DNA of 35,721 bases from an uncultured Prevotellaceae bacterium. Its GTDB lineage: Bacteria; Bacteroidota; Bacteroidia; Bacteroidales; Bacteroidaceae. Every line of letters begins with the position of its first letter. Within the stretch, counting starts at the first letter, position 1. The notes beneath the pieces were generated by a model that was not told the origin of the DNA, made no database searches, and saw only the letters and a program-made list of their open reading frames with translations. The stretch is taken from NCBI GenBank assembly GCA_945828295.1, contig CALZQV010000006.1:1-35721 (forward strand). The letters are read 5' to 3'. A program made the position numbers and the translations under genes. Positions 28,303 to 34,835 of this stretch are shown one piece after another.

Positions 28303-28308
28303 CCTCCT
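28303..28308 (-). promoter_or_regulatory. canonical Shine-Dalgarno of cstA
   Basis: AGGAGG on the minus strand, ending 10 nt before the cstA ATG. Most starts in this window have A-rich upstream regions instead, so this perfect match stands out. Confidence 0.6.
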
Positions 28309-28335
28309 CTTACTTAGAAAGTTCTTTGTCGAAGA

Positions 28336-29166
28336 CTATTCCTCCTCGGTCGTATTCTTGGCCGTGCGGCGAGCCGAGCGCTTGGGCTTCTCGGCAGCTG
28401 GCTTTTCAATCTTCACGCCGGCGAGTTCGCTGTCAATCATGATGCGGCCGCAGTATTCGCAGACGATAATCTTCTTGCGCATGCGGATGTCGAGCTGGCG
28501 CTGGGGCGGAATCTTGTTGAAGCAACCGCCACAAGCATCGCGCTGCACGTAGACGATACCCAGTCCGTTGCGGCTGTTGCGGCGGATGCGCTTGAAGGCG
28601 GCCAGCAGGCGCGGCTCGATTTGTGCCTCCAGGCTCTTGCTGCGCTCGCGCAGTTTCTCTTCCTCGGCCTTCGTCTCCGAGATGATTTCGTCGAGCTCCG
28701 ACTTCTTGATGTCGAGGTCGGTGCGGCGTTCTGTCACGTTCTCGCTGCTCTGGGCCAGTTCGTCAGTCTTCATGCGGATGGCCTCCTCGGCCTCGCGAAT
28801 CTTCTTCTGGTTCAGTTCAACGTCGAGTTGCTGGAACTCGATTTCCTTGTTCAGGCTGTCGTATTCGCGGTTGTTGCGCACGTTGTCCATCTGCTCCTTA
28901 TACTTGGCGATGGCGGCGTTGGCGTTCTCGATGGCGGCCCGGCGGTCGGCAATCTCGCGCTTCAGTTCCACGATTTCGTTCTGTATCTTCTCGATGCGCG
29001 TGGTCAGGCCTTCGATTTCGTCCTCCAGGTCCTGCACTTCCAGGGGCAGTTCGCCACGGAGGGTCTTGATTTTGTCAATCTCGCTGAGCATGGTCTGCAG
29101 TTGATAGAGGTTCTTCAGTTTCTCCTCAACGGTCAGTTCTGCGGGGTCTTTTTGTTTTGTTGCCAT
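28336..29166 (-). CDS. coiled-coil protein with C4 zinc ribbon
   Basis: The 276-residue protein is almost entirely coiled coil from residue 13 to 190, then a C4-type zinc ribbon with Cys212, Cys215, Cys236 and Cys239 (CGGC and CEYC) and a basic Lys/Arg/Ala tail. This is the zf-RING_7/DUF164-like arrangement. The region around CFNKIPPQRQLDIR is the conserved ribbon core. Its function is not settled; a nucleic-acid-binding role is plausible from the ribbon and basic tail. It lies between nif3 and cstA on the same strand. Confidence 0.87.
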   Translation of the reverse strand: MATKQKDPAELTVEEKLKNLYQLQTMLSEIDKIKTLRGELPLEVQDLEDEIEGLTTRIEKIQNEIVELKREIADRRAAIENANAAIAKYKEQMDNVRNNREYDSLNKEIEFQQLDVELNQKKIREAEEAIRMKTDELAQSSENVTERRTDLDIKKSELDEIISETKAEEEKLRERSKSLEAQIEPRLLAAFKRIRRNSRNGLGIVYVQRDACGGCFNKIPPQRQLDIRMRKKIIVCEYCGRIMIDSELAGVKIEKPAAEKPKRSARRTAKNTTEEE

Positions 29167-29211
29167 AATGTTATGATATGATTTTATGTGATTATGTCCT
29201 TTTATATATAT

Positions 29212-30015
29212 TTATATAAGGTATTGTATCGGGTTCGTGTCGACGTTGGTCATGAACAGGGGCAGTTCGGGCCATCGGTCACCAATAATCTGGTAGAAGA
29301 TTTCCTTCGTGTACTGCTCGCTCTGATAGTGACCCATGACGGCAATCTGTATCTCCTGCTCGTGGCCGAAGAACTGGTGGTACGACATTTCGCCCGTCAG
29401 GAAGGCATCGGCCTCCAGGCGTATGGCCTCGTCCAGCATGAAGGCCCCAGCCCCACCACACAGGGCCACCGACTGTATGGGCCGCCCCAGCAGTTCGTTG
29501 TGCTGCAGAGCTTCGATGTGGAACACATCCTTCACGCGCTGCAGGAAAGCCAGCGAGTCCTCCGCCGCCGGCAGGTAGCCGATGAGCCCCGAGCCGGCCA
29601 CGACGTGGCGCTCGCCCACGCTCACCGTGTGCCGCTGCATCATGGCCACGTCCACCAGTCCCAACTTTTCAGCAATGCGGTAGTTCACACCGTCCTCGGC
29701 ATTGTCCAGGTTGGTGTGGGCGGCATAGATGGTGATGTCGTTCTGGATGGCCAGTCGCACGCAGCGCTCCACCTGTGTGCGCTCAGTAACCTGACGCAGG
29801 GGGCGGAACAACAGGGGGTGGTGACTGATGATGAGGTTACAGCCGAGGTCTATGGCCTCGCGTATCACCTCCTCGGTAACGTCCAAACACAATAATGCCC
29901 CTGAGGCTTCCTGCTCCGCTGTCAGTCCAACTTGCAGGCCGGCATTATCGTAGCTCTCCTGCAGTGGCAACGGCGCAAAACGTTCAAGGGCGCTAATTAT
30001 CTCCTTAATTTTCAC
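29212..30015 (-). CDS. NIF3-like dinuclear metal centre protein
   Basis: The 267-residue protein belongs to the NIF3/YbgI family, which forms hexameric rings with a two-metal site. The ligands are visible: His65 and His66 in ISHHPLLF, His100 and Asp104 in AAHTNLD, and His229 and Glu233 in GHYQSEQYT. The N-terminal PLPLQESYDNAGLQVG is typical. The biochemical role is uncertain; GTP cyclohydrolase I-type 2 is a frequent but weak annotation. It leads the nif3/zinc-ribbon/cstA operon and is 45 nt from the zinc-ribbon gene. Confidence 0.92.
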   Translation of the reverse strand: MKIKEIISALERFAPLPLQESYDNAGLQVGLTAEQEASGALLCLDVTEEVIREAIDLGCNLIISHHPLLFRPLRQVTERTQVERCVRLAIQNDITIYAAHTNLDNAEDGVNYRIAEKLGLVDVAMMQRHTVSVGERHVVAGSGLIGYLPAAEDSLAFLQRVKDVFHIEALQHNELLGRPIQSVALCGGAGAFMLDEAIRLEADAFLTGEMSYHQFFGHEQEIQIAVMGHYQSEQYTKEIFYQIIGDRWPELPLFMTNVDTNPIQYLI

Positions 30016-30049
30016 GCTGTACGTAATATGTATGGTTCTAAAACCGCCG

Positions 30050-30081
30050 CAAATTTACAACAAATCTCCGTCATTCACAAA
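30050..30081 (-). promoter_or_regulatory. promoter of the nif3 operon
   Basis: On the minus strand TTTG (30081-30078), a 20-nt spacer and TAAATTTG (30057-30050) match the Bacteroidota pattern. The start codon is 34 nt downstream of the box. Confidence 0.75.
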
Positions 30082-30139
30082 TTTAGTGAATATTATTTCC
30101 CCGACGGCAGTCTATGGGCAGGTCGAGAGGCAGACGGAA

Positions 30140-30169
30140 GGAGCCGCTATCCTCGCGGACGGCGGCTCC
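30140..30169. terminator. GC-rich hairpin between the peptide gene and nif3
   Basis: GGAGCCGC (30140-30147) pairs exactly with GCGGCTCC (30162-30169), enclosing a 14-nt loop. Neither side has a good T tract; on the minus strand only TTCC follows. It may be a second stop for transcription from the surface-protein operon. Confidence 0.4.
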
Positions 30170-30192
30170 CTATTGAAACAAAAAAATTACTT

Positions 30193-30214
30193 AAAACACA
30201 CGCAACAACGTGTG
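30193..30214 (-). terminator. terminator of the surface-protein/peptide operon
   Basis: CACACG and CGTGTG pair across a 6-nt loop and are followed on the minus strand by TTTTAAG and shortly by a seven-T run. It lies about 42 nt beyond the small peptide's stop. Confidence 0.6.
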
Positions 30215-30255
30215 CGCTGTCGCCAGCCCCAGGCGGGGCCGGCATATCTCAATCA

Positions 30256-30444
30256 TTACTCTTCGCTGGCATCCTCATTGTCCCAGATGTCCCAGCCCTT
30301 GTTCTCGTGTACCTCGAAATCTCCAGGCGCAACGCCGTCAGCTGACTTGTCTACACTTACACCAGGGTTGCTGGTTGTAAGGAGAGTATTATTCAGTTCT
30401 GTCTTAATCACTACCGTTTGAGGCTGTATATATGTCATTTTCAT
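30256..30444 (-). CDS. short WDIWD-type conserved peptide
   Basis: The 62-residue product starts MKMTYIQPQTVVIKT and ends GWDIWDNEDASEE. Short Prevotella and Bacteroides proteins with an MKKTYIQP-like start and a Trp-Asp-x-Trp end resemble it; I recall this family from general knowledge and know no assigned function. There is no signal peptide or Cys. It lies 18 nt after the large surface-protein gene on the same strand, so both are likely on one mRNA behind the structured leader. It could be a precursor peptide, a small structural protein or an antigenic tag; nothing decides between these. Confidence 0.7.
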   Translation of the reverse strand: MKMTYIQPQTVVIKTELNNTLLTTSNPGVSVDKSADGVAPGDFEVHENKGWDIWDNEDASEE

Positions 30445-30462
30445 GTCGTTATTCCTCCTTTC

Positions 30463-33400
30463 TTATTTTACTAAAATCTTTTTACCATTCACGATGTTTA
30501 CACCCTTGTGCATACGGCTCATGCGCTGGCCTGCGAGGTTGAAGATAGCTTCCACCTCCTCACGAGTGGCAGTGCGAGTTTCCGTGATGCCAGTGGTTTC
30601 ATCCTCAAACACAAGAGTGAAGTCTTTCACACCAGTACCAGTCGGGATGCTCGTCTCTTTGATATATGCCTTGCCGGCAGAGATATTACCTGAACCGTTG
30701 TTGACAACAAATTTGTTGCCCGACAGGCCATAGGCAGTACCAGCTTCAACGTATGTGGGAGCGAGGGTGCCTACAAGTTTGTTGTCGTTGGAATCGAACT
30801 CGGTTGTGCCGTCAGCAAAAGTAACTGTAACGTTGCTGGTGTTCACACCGTCAGCGTCCTTGTTGTAGAGGACGACGCCCTGACCACCCTTAATCTTATC
30901 CGCAATCTTTTTAAACGTAATAGCGCCCTCGCTGGTAATTTCGCTTACACGCCAAGCGGTATAGCCCGTTGTGTTCGTGAAGTCGATGGGGTTCACTGAG
31001 CAGTATGTAGCATATCCATACTTATTAAGAGTAACATTGGCTGAAGGTATATTATATGCCTTTATGGTGAAGTCCTTTACTTCCCACATACCATTTGCAT
31101 TCGTTCCACTGGGAGTATAGCGGAAAATGAAGTGTACTGTCTTCCCAGCATAGTCGCTAAGGTCGATATCGCCCGAATTAACAAAAGTCCAGTTGGTACC
31201 GCCGAACCAATTAGGAATTGTTAGTTCAACCGGAGTTTCAGAACCTTCTTGAACAAACAACTTACATACTGTTTTCTTATTGGAGGATATTTTGTTTCCT
31301 ACATGGCTAAAGTAAACAAACGGCTCGCAATAACCTGACAAGTCAAAGTCCTCAGTAACCATGTCATAGTTTGTATCTTCGACTCCATTGTTTGTTGTTT
31401 CACGGCCAGCAACGGCTCCATATTTGGCTTCATAATGCCACAAGTTACCTGCGTCTGTAGTCCAGCCAGCAGGCAGGCCTGTGCCCTCGGTTTCAATACG
31501 CTTATAAAGTTGAATAGCATCACCCACAGGGAATTCTGTGAGGCCGGCAGGAGCATTGACAGTCACAGGAATCACTACAGGGCTACCTGCGGTATAGAGG
31601 TTTTCTGCGTCGGCAGGGGCTGTGATGGTGATAGTTGTTGAACCAACGGCTACGGCAGTCACCTCTCCACTGGCGTTAACAGTGGCAACGGACGTATTGG
31701 CACTTTCGTAGGTTAGTGTTCCAGCATAGTCGGCAGATACGGCGGCACCAATAGCCTCGGCAGCATCGCCGTAAGTCATATCTACATCGTTTGCCGTAAC
31801 AGCAACAGGAGCCGACACGCTAACACTGCGTTTTACGCTCACCATTCCATAGTTCTCCGTATCCACGGGAGTAATGGTACAGGTTATCGTTGCTGTACCA
31901 CGACCAACTGCAGTGTATGCGCCAGTCGAGGCATTCGTAATCTCAATTACACTGCTATTACTTGAAGTCCATGTCTTTGTGCAATCATCGGCATCGGTAG
32001 AAGTCGCAGCAAATGTACCCGTAGCATCTTTAGCCAACGTGCCGGGATCAGTAATTGTCACATCTGTTGAGATTGGAGTCTTCAGCGGAGTGATGGTGAT
32101 GCCAGTAAACACTGCATATGTACCATCTCCCTGTATTGTGATGGTTGTGCTGGTCTTTGTTGTGGTCAAAGAATTCGTTCCGCTATTTGTTCCATCGGAA
32201 ATGATAACATTGTTGGTCTTTTTCGTCGTTCTGATGGTGAAGCCATGATTACTTTTAATCGTAGGAGATGTAACCTTGCCAGTTGTAACCTTAATTTGCC
32301 AGCCATCATTATTGTAATAACCGTTAACCTCTTTCCATGTATAAGAGTTCCCATCGGAGCCTACTATTTCACAATCCCGGTTTCCATACGAATCCCCAAG
32401 CATGGTTTGATTCCACGAACCAAACGTTATTCCCTCCCCAGTCGTCCTTAAATCAATAGCGCCGTCAGAGACGGTAACTACGCAAGCAGCAGACTTAGTA
32501 TTATCTGCATTCGATTTAGCGGTGATGGTGGCCGTACCGAGGGCAATCGCTGTTACCACACCTGCGGAAGAGACAGTGGCCACGCCTGTGTTATCCGATT
32601 CCCAGTTCACGGTCTTATCTGTAGCATTTGTAGGAGATACGGTTGCGGTCAGTGTCAGATACTTCCCTACCATTAATAAGGCAGTGGCCCTATTTAATGA
32701 AACACTGGATACAGCTGTGGGTTTAACCGTGACGGCGCAGGTTGCGGTCTTTGTGTCATCTGCCACGGACTTCACGGTGATGGTGGCCGAGCCAACGCCA
32801 ACGGCCGTTACAACGCCATCAACTACAGTAGCTACGTCCTCGTCACTCGACTCCCATGTCACAGCCTTGTTTGTGGCATCAGCAGGAGAGATGGTTGCGG
32901 TCAGAGTCTCGGCGTCGCCTGCCTCCATCGTTACAGAGGTCTTATCGAGCGTAACGTCAGTAACGGCAATGGGAGCCGTTACGGTTACGGTGCATTCAGC
33001 CTTAATGCTGCCATTAGAAGGCGACTTGGCACGGATAGTTGTGGAACCAACTGCTACGCCAGTTACAACGCCATTGCTCACCGTGGCAATATCCGTATTA
33101 TCAGACTCCCACATAACGGTTTCACTCGTGTTTGCTGGGGCAACAGTCGGAGTCAGAGTCACATTACCACCAACAGCGACACTTGCCGTTGCGTCCATCG
33201 TGATTGACGTAATGGCAACGACTGCTCTCTTCTTGTATATATAAGGTTTGCTTTGTCCTGACGTATACTGAGAGAATAATTTACTCGTACCATTAAATGC
33301 TAAATAATATGAAGTGTTTTTCACATTTTGAACAGTAAAGACACTGTTGGCAGCAGACAAGGTCCACGCAGAAGTAGTGGTGGGTGCAGTAGACGCCGCT

Positions 33401-33765
33401 GTCGTGTTCGTCTTAAGATTATTCTTTGAAGTGCTTGCAGAATAAATATATCCGCTGCCCGTGTGGAAGCCAAAATTACTGCCATTCTTCTTTACTACAA
33501 ACACCTGCACATTATCAGAAGAAGAATAGGTGTAGGTGTGGTCAGTAACTGTAATTGATACCGGTGTGCGGTTGTTTGTGTTTTGTGTTGTTCCACAAGC
33601 ATGGGTCTCAGCCTGATTAACAAAGATGACTTCGTCACCATCGGCCAAACTGGTCGCATCTGAAATGCGTTCAAAGACGTCTCCGTTACTTACAGCCCAC
33701 GAGGTTGTGGAGCCTGCTACGAGGGAGAATAGCAGGAGCATTGTTTTAAGTAAAAGTTTTTTCAT
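30463..33765 (-). CDS. large secreted multi-Ig (BIG_2-like) surface protein with T9SS-like tail
   Basis: The 1,100-residue protein has an N-terminal signal peptide (MKKLLLKTMLLLFSLVAGST, cleavage near SWA). After a roughly 150-residue N-terminal region there are at least three BIG_2-like Ig domains, about residues 183-263, 267-347 and 352-432, each with a WESDN/WESSD core and VVTxVxVGxATI. Two more divergent ones appear later, near YTAVGRGTATI and VTAVAVGSTTI. A jelly-roll-like segment follows (PAGWTTDAGNLWHYE...). The end, IFNLAGQRMSRMHKGVNIVNGKKILVK in outline, resembles Prevotella type IX sorting tails, so it is probably exported to the cell surface. A structured leader precedes it and a short peptide gene follows. 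The ligand is unknown. Confidence 0.88.
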   Translation of the reverse strand: MKKLLLKTMLLLFSLVAGSTTSWAVSNGDVFERISDATSLADGDEVIFVNQAETHACGTTQNTNNRTPVSITVTDHTYTYSSSDNVQVFVVKKNGSNFGFHTGSGYIYSASTSKNNLKTNTTAASTAPTTTSAWTLSAANSVFTVQNVKNTSYYLAFNGTSKLFSQYTSGQSKPYIYKKRAVVAITSITMDATASVAVGGNVTLTPTVAPANTSETVMWESDNTDIATVSNGVVTGVAVGSTTIRAKSPSNGSIKAECTVTVTAPIAVTDVTLDKTSVTMEAGDAETLTATISPADATNKAVTWESSDEDVATVVDGVVTAVGVGSATITVKSVADDTKTATCAVTVKPTAVSSVSLNRATALLMVGKYLTLTATVSPTNATDKTVNWESDNTGVATVSSAGVVTAIALGTATITAKSNADNTKSAACVVTVSDGAIDLRTTGEGITFGSWNQTMLGDSYGNRDCEIVGSDGNSYTWKEVNGYYNNDGWQIKVTTGKVTSPTIKSNHGFTIRTTKKTNNVIISDGTNSGTNSLTTTKTSTTITIQGDGTYAVFTGITITPLKTPISTDVTITDPGTLAKDATGTFAATSTDADDCTKTWTSSNSSVIEITNASTGAYTAVGRGTATITCTITPVDTENYGMVSVKRSVSVSAPVAVTANDVDMTYGDAAEAIGAAVSADYAGTLTYESANTSVATVNASGEVTAVAVGSTTITITAPADAENLYTAGSPVVIPVTVNAPAGLTEFPVGDAIQLYKRIETEGTGLPAGWTTDAGNLWHYEAKYGAVAGRETTNNGVEDTNYDMVTEDFDLSGYCEPFVYFSHVGNKISSNKKTVCKLFVQEGSETPVELTIPNWFGGTNWTFVNSGDIDLSDYAGKTVHFIFRYTPSGTNANGMWEVKDFTIKAYNIPSANVTLNKYGYATYCSVNPIDFTNTTGYTAWRVSEITSEGAITFKKIADKIKGGQGVVLYNKDADGVNTSNVTVTFADGTTEFDSNDNKLVGTLAPTYVEAGTAYGLSGNKFVVNNGSGNISAGKAYIKETSIPTGTGVKDFTLVFEDETTGITETRTATREEVEAIFNLAGQRMSRMHKGVNIVNGKKILVK

Positions 33766-33819
33766 ATTAAAATATTTTAATGATGAGTTAAAAGTTCAAT
33801 AAGGTTGGCGTAGGGGCAC

Positions 33820-33892
33820 AAAAAAAGCGCAGGTCTTCACCATACGCTACTCGGGTCTAGGCCAACCCCCATCCACTATGGGAGACCTGCGC
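33820..33892 (-). terminator. intrinsic terminator inside the surface-protein leader
   Basis: On the minus strand GCGCAGGTCT (33892-33883) pairs perfectly with AGACCTGCGC (33836-33827), and the second arm is followed directly by TTTTTTT. The 46-nt loop holds a smaller CCCAT/ATGGG hairpin. It ends 54 nt before the surface-protein start codon, so it could attenuate that operon. Confidence 0.75.
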
Positions 33893-33994
33893 ATACGCGC
33901 ATGTCCCATATGTGGGTGGTATTGTTCTTTCACTTTTCGAGGGCCTAGTTCGAGTAGCGACATGAACAACAAAAAGGTATTTCCGCCGAAATAC
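33820..33994 (-). ncRNA. structured leader or small RNA upstream of the surface-protein gene
   Basis: A promoter (33999-34030) and terminator define a minus-strand RNA of about 175 nt. It opens with a GTATTTC/GAAATAC hairpin (33994-33977). CGCTACTCG (33959-33951) then pairs with CGAGTAGCG (33853-33845), and CTAGGCC (33948-33942) with GGCCTAG (33863-33857), forming a long stem with a small internal loop. That stem encloses the first terminator arm, so stem and terminator interleave: they are either alternatives or a pseudoknot. I recognise no known class (not tmRNA, RNase P, SRP or 6S by its motifs). No second promoter precedes the surface-protein gene, so an attenuator is favoured over a stand-alone RNA. 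Confidence 0.65.
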
Positions 33995-33998
33995 GCTG

Positions 33999-34030
33999 CA
34001 AAATTACTACTTTATTTTGTCATAGCCAAA
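33999..34030 (-). promoter_or_regulatory. promoter of the leader RNA/surface-protein operon
   Basis: On the minus strand TTTG (34030-34027), a 20-nt spacer and TAATTTTG (34006-33999) match the Bacteroidota pattern. Transcription would start close to the first leader hairpin. Confidence 0.75.
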
Positions 34031-34132
34031 GGAATGGAGGATTTTAATACTGCCAACGCGCGACACCACATCACATCGATGCAGGGTTGCATTTGCTTAC
34101 ATCCACGAGACGGAATGCGCGAGGGAAGTATT

Positions 34133-34326
34133 TTAATTGAGGGCCTCTTTGGCCAAGATTGAGATTTTGTCGAGAAAAGCCTCCGTCGGCTCGATATAAG
34201 GGAGGACATCTGCCTCAGTGAGACCAAAGCGATCGCTATAGTCTCCTTTCAATCGCATCGTCAGCAAGTGGTTCAATAAATTCTATATGAGACAATGTCC
34301 TTCCTATTTTCGTCCTGAAGACTCAT
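34133..34326 (-). pseudogene. HEPN-domain gene with internal deletion
   Basis: The ATG at 34326 overlaps the MNT stop (ATGA) and reads MSLQDENRKDIVSYRIY before a stop at 34273. In another frame from about 34270 to 34133, HLLTMRLKGDYSDRFGLTEADV and PYIEPTEAFLDKI match the C-terminal end of HEPN proteins, with its GDY motif. The middle, roughly 75-80 residues by comparison with family length and including the R-x4-6-H catalytic motif, is absent. This is an internal deletion with a frame change, so the toxin or partner function should be lost. The length of the missing part is an estimate from memory of the family. Confidence 0.8.
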
Positions 34327-34646
34327 AGCCTGATTCCTTCCCTCGTAACGTTTTCGTAGAATGGACTTGCCATATCATGCTTCCACTCTTCCTTGGTATA
34401 TAGTATGGTATTTATTGTTTCCCCAAATTCCCAACCGAGCTCTCTCATTGGATATGTCAAGTCATCAATGTCGGCAGGCATAACCTGTTTTTTGTCTACG
34501 AGCATCAGTATGTCCCAATCCGAGTCCTTGCGGGCATCGCCTCGCGCCTGCGACCCAAAGAGTATAATTTCGGTCCCCTTGGGTGCAATGGATTTTGCCT
34601 TGTCGGCAATTGCTTTAATTATGTTCTTACGTCTCAGTTCGGTCAT
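34323..34646 (-). CDS. MNT-type nucleotidyltransferase
   Basis: The 107-residue minimal nucleotidyltransferase has the diagnostic loop ILFGSQARGDARKDSDWDILML: Gly31-Ser32 and the paired metal-binding Asp43 and Asp45. In MNT-HEPN toxin-antitoxin pairs this protein modifies or neutralises its HEPN partner. Here the partner gene overlaps it but is broken, so MNT is left alone. The C-terminal part (YTKEEWKHDMASPFYENV) matches the usual MNT end. The ATG at 34646 lies 25 nt after a recognisable promoter box. Confidence 0.9.
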   Translation of the reverse strand: MTELRRKNIIKAIADKAKSIAPKGTEIILFGSQARGDARKDSDWDILMLVDKKQVMPADIDDLTYPMRELGWEFGETINTILYTKEEWKHDMASPFYENVTREGIRL

Positions 34647-34670
34647 CGGACTTATGCCTATCTCACGCTG

Positions 34671-34701
34671 CGAAGTTAATACTTTATTTTATAATTGCAA
34701 A
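34671..34701 (-). promoter_or_regulatory. promoter of the MNT-HEPN pair
   Basis: On the minus strand TTTG (34701-34698), a 19-nt spacer and TAACTTCG (34678-34671) match the Bacteroidota pattern with one mismatch in the -7 box. The box is 25 nt upstream of the MNT start. Confidence 0.5.
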
Positions 34702-34723
34702 GGGAACAGCAGGAAAATGAGCT

Positions 34724-34832
34724 TTAAGTTAGGGCGGAGGTTAAGTTAACTTAGGACGGAGGTTAAGTTAACTTGAGGCGCGAGGTTAAGTTAAGTGGGA
34801 GGCGGGGGTTAAGTTAACCTGCGCCGCGGGGG
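34724..34832. repeat. 22-24-bp tandem repeat array 3 (about 5 units)
   Basis: Units start at 34724, 34741, 34763, 34786 and 34809, each with TTAAGTTA(A) followed by a G-rich block such as CGGAGG or GGCGGGGG. Spacings are 17, 22, 23 and 23 bp. The TTAAGTTAACTTA part is nearly palindromic. The array separates the rsmF-like stop from the MNT promoter. Its sequence is unrelated to arrays 1 and 2, but the period is the same. Confidence 0.8.
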
Positions 34833-34835
34833 CTG

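Noticed and set aside
28621-29181. 186-codon plus-strand ORF opposite the zinc-ribbon gene
   Set aside because: The coiled-coil gene on the minus strand explains the open frame; the antisense product looks like repetitive Leu/Val shadow coding.
30032-30421. 129-codon plus-strand ORF over the nif3 promoter and the small peptide gene
   Set aside because: It overlaps a promoter, two hairpins and the minus-strand peptide gene, and has no recognisable family.
32522-33244. 240-codon plus-strand ORF opposite the Ig-domain gene
   Set aside because: It mirrors the repetitive Val/Thr coding of the Ig repeats.
33845-33959. Invertible promoter bounded by the 9+7-bp inverted repeat
   Set aside because: No promoter lies between the arms; the promoter is outside and a terminator arm lies inside, which fits RNA folding better. 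A strain comparison for inversion would still be worthwhile.
33878-34162. 94-codon plus-strand ORF over the leader RNA
   Set aside because: It runs through a structured RNA on the other strand and resembles no protein.
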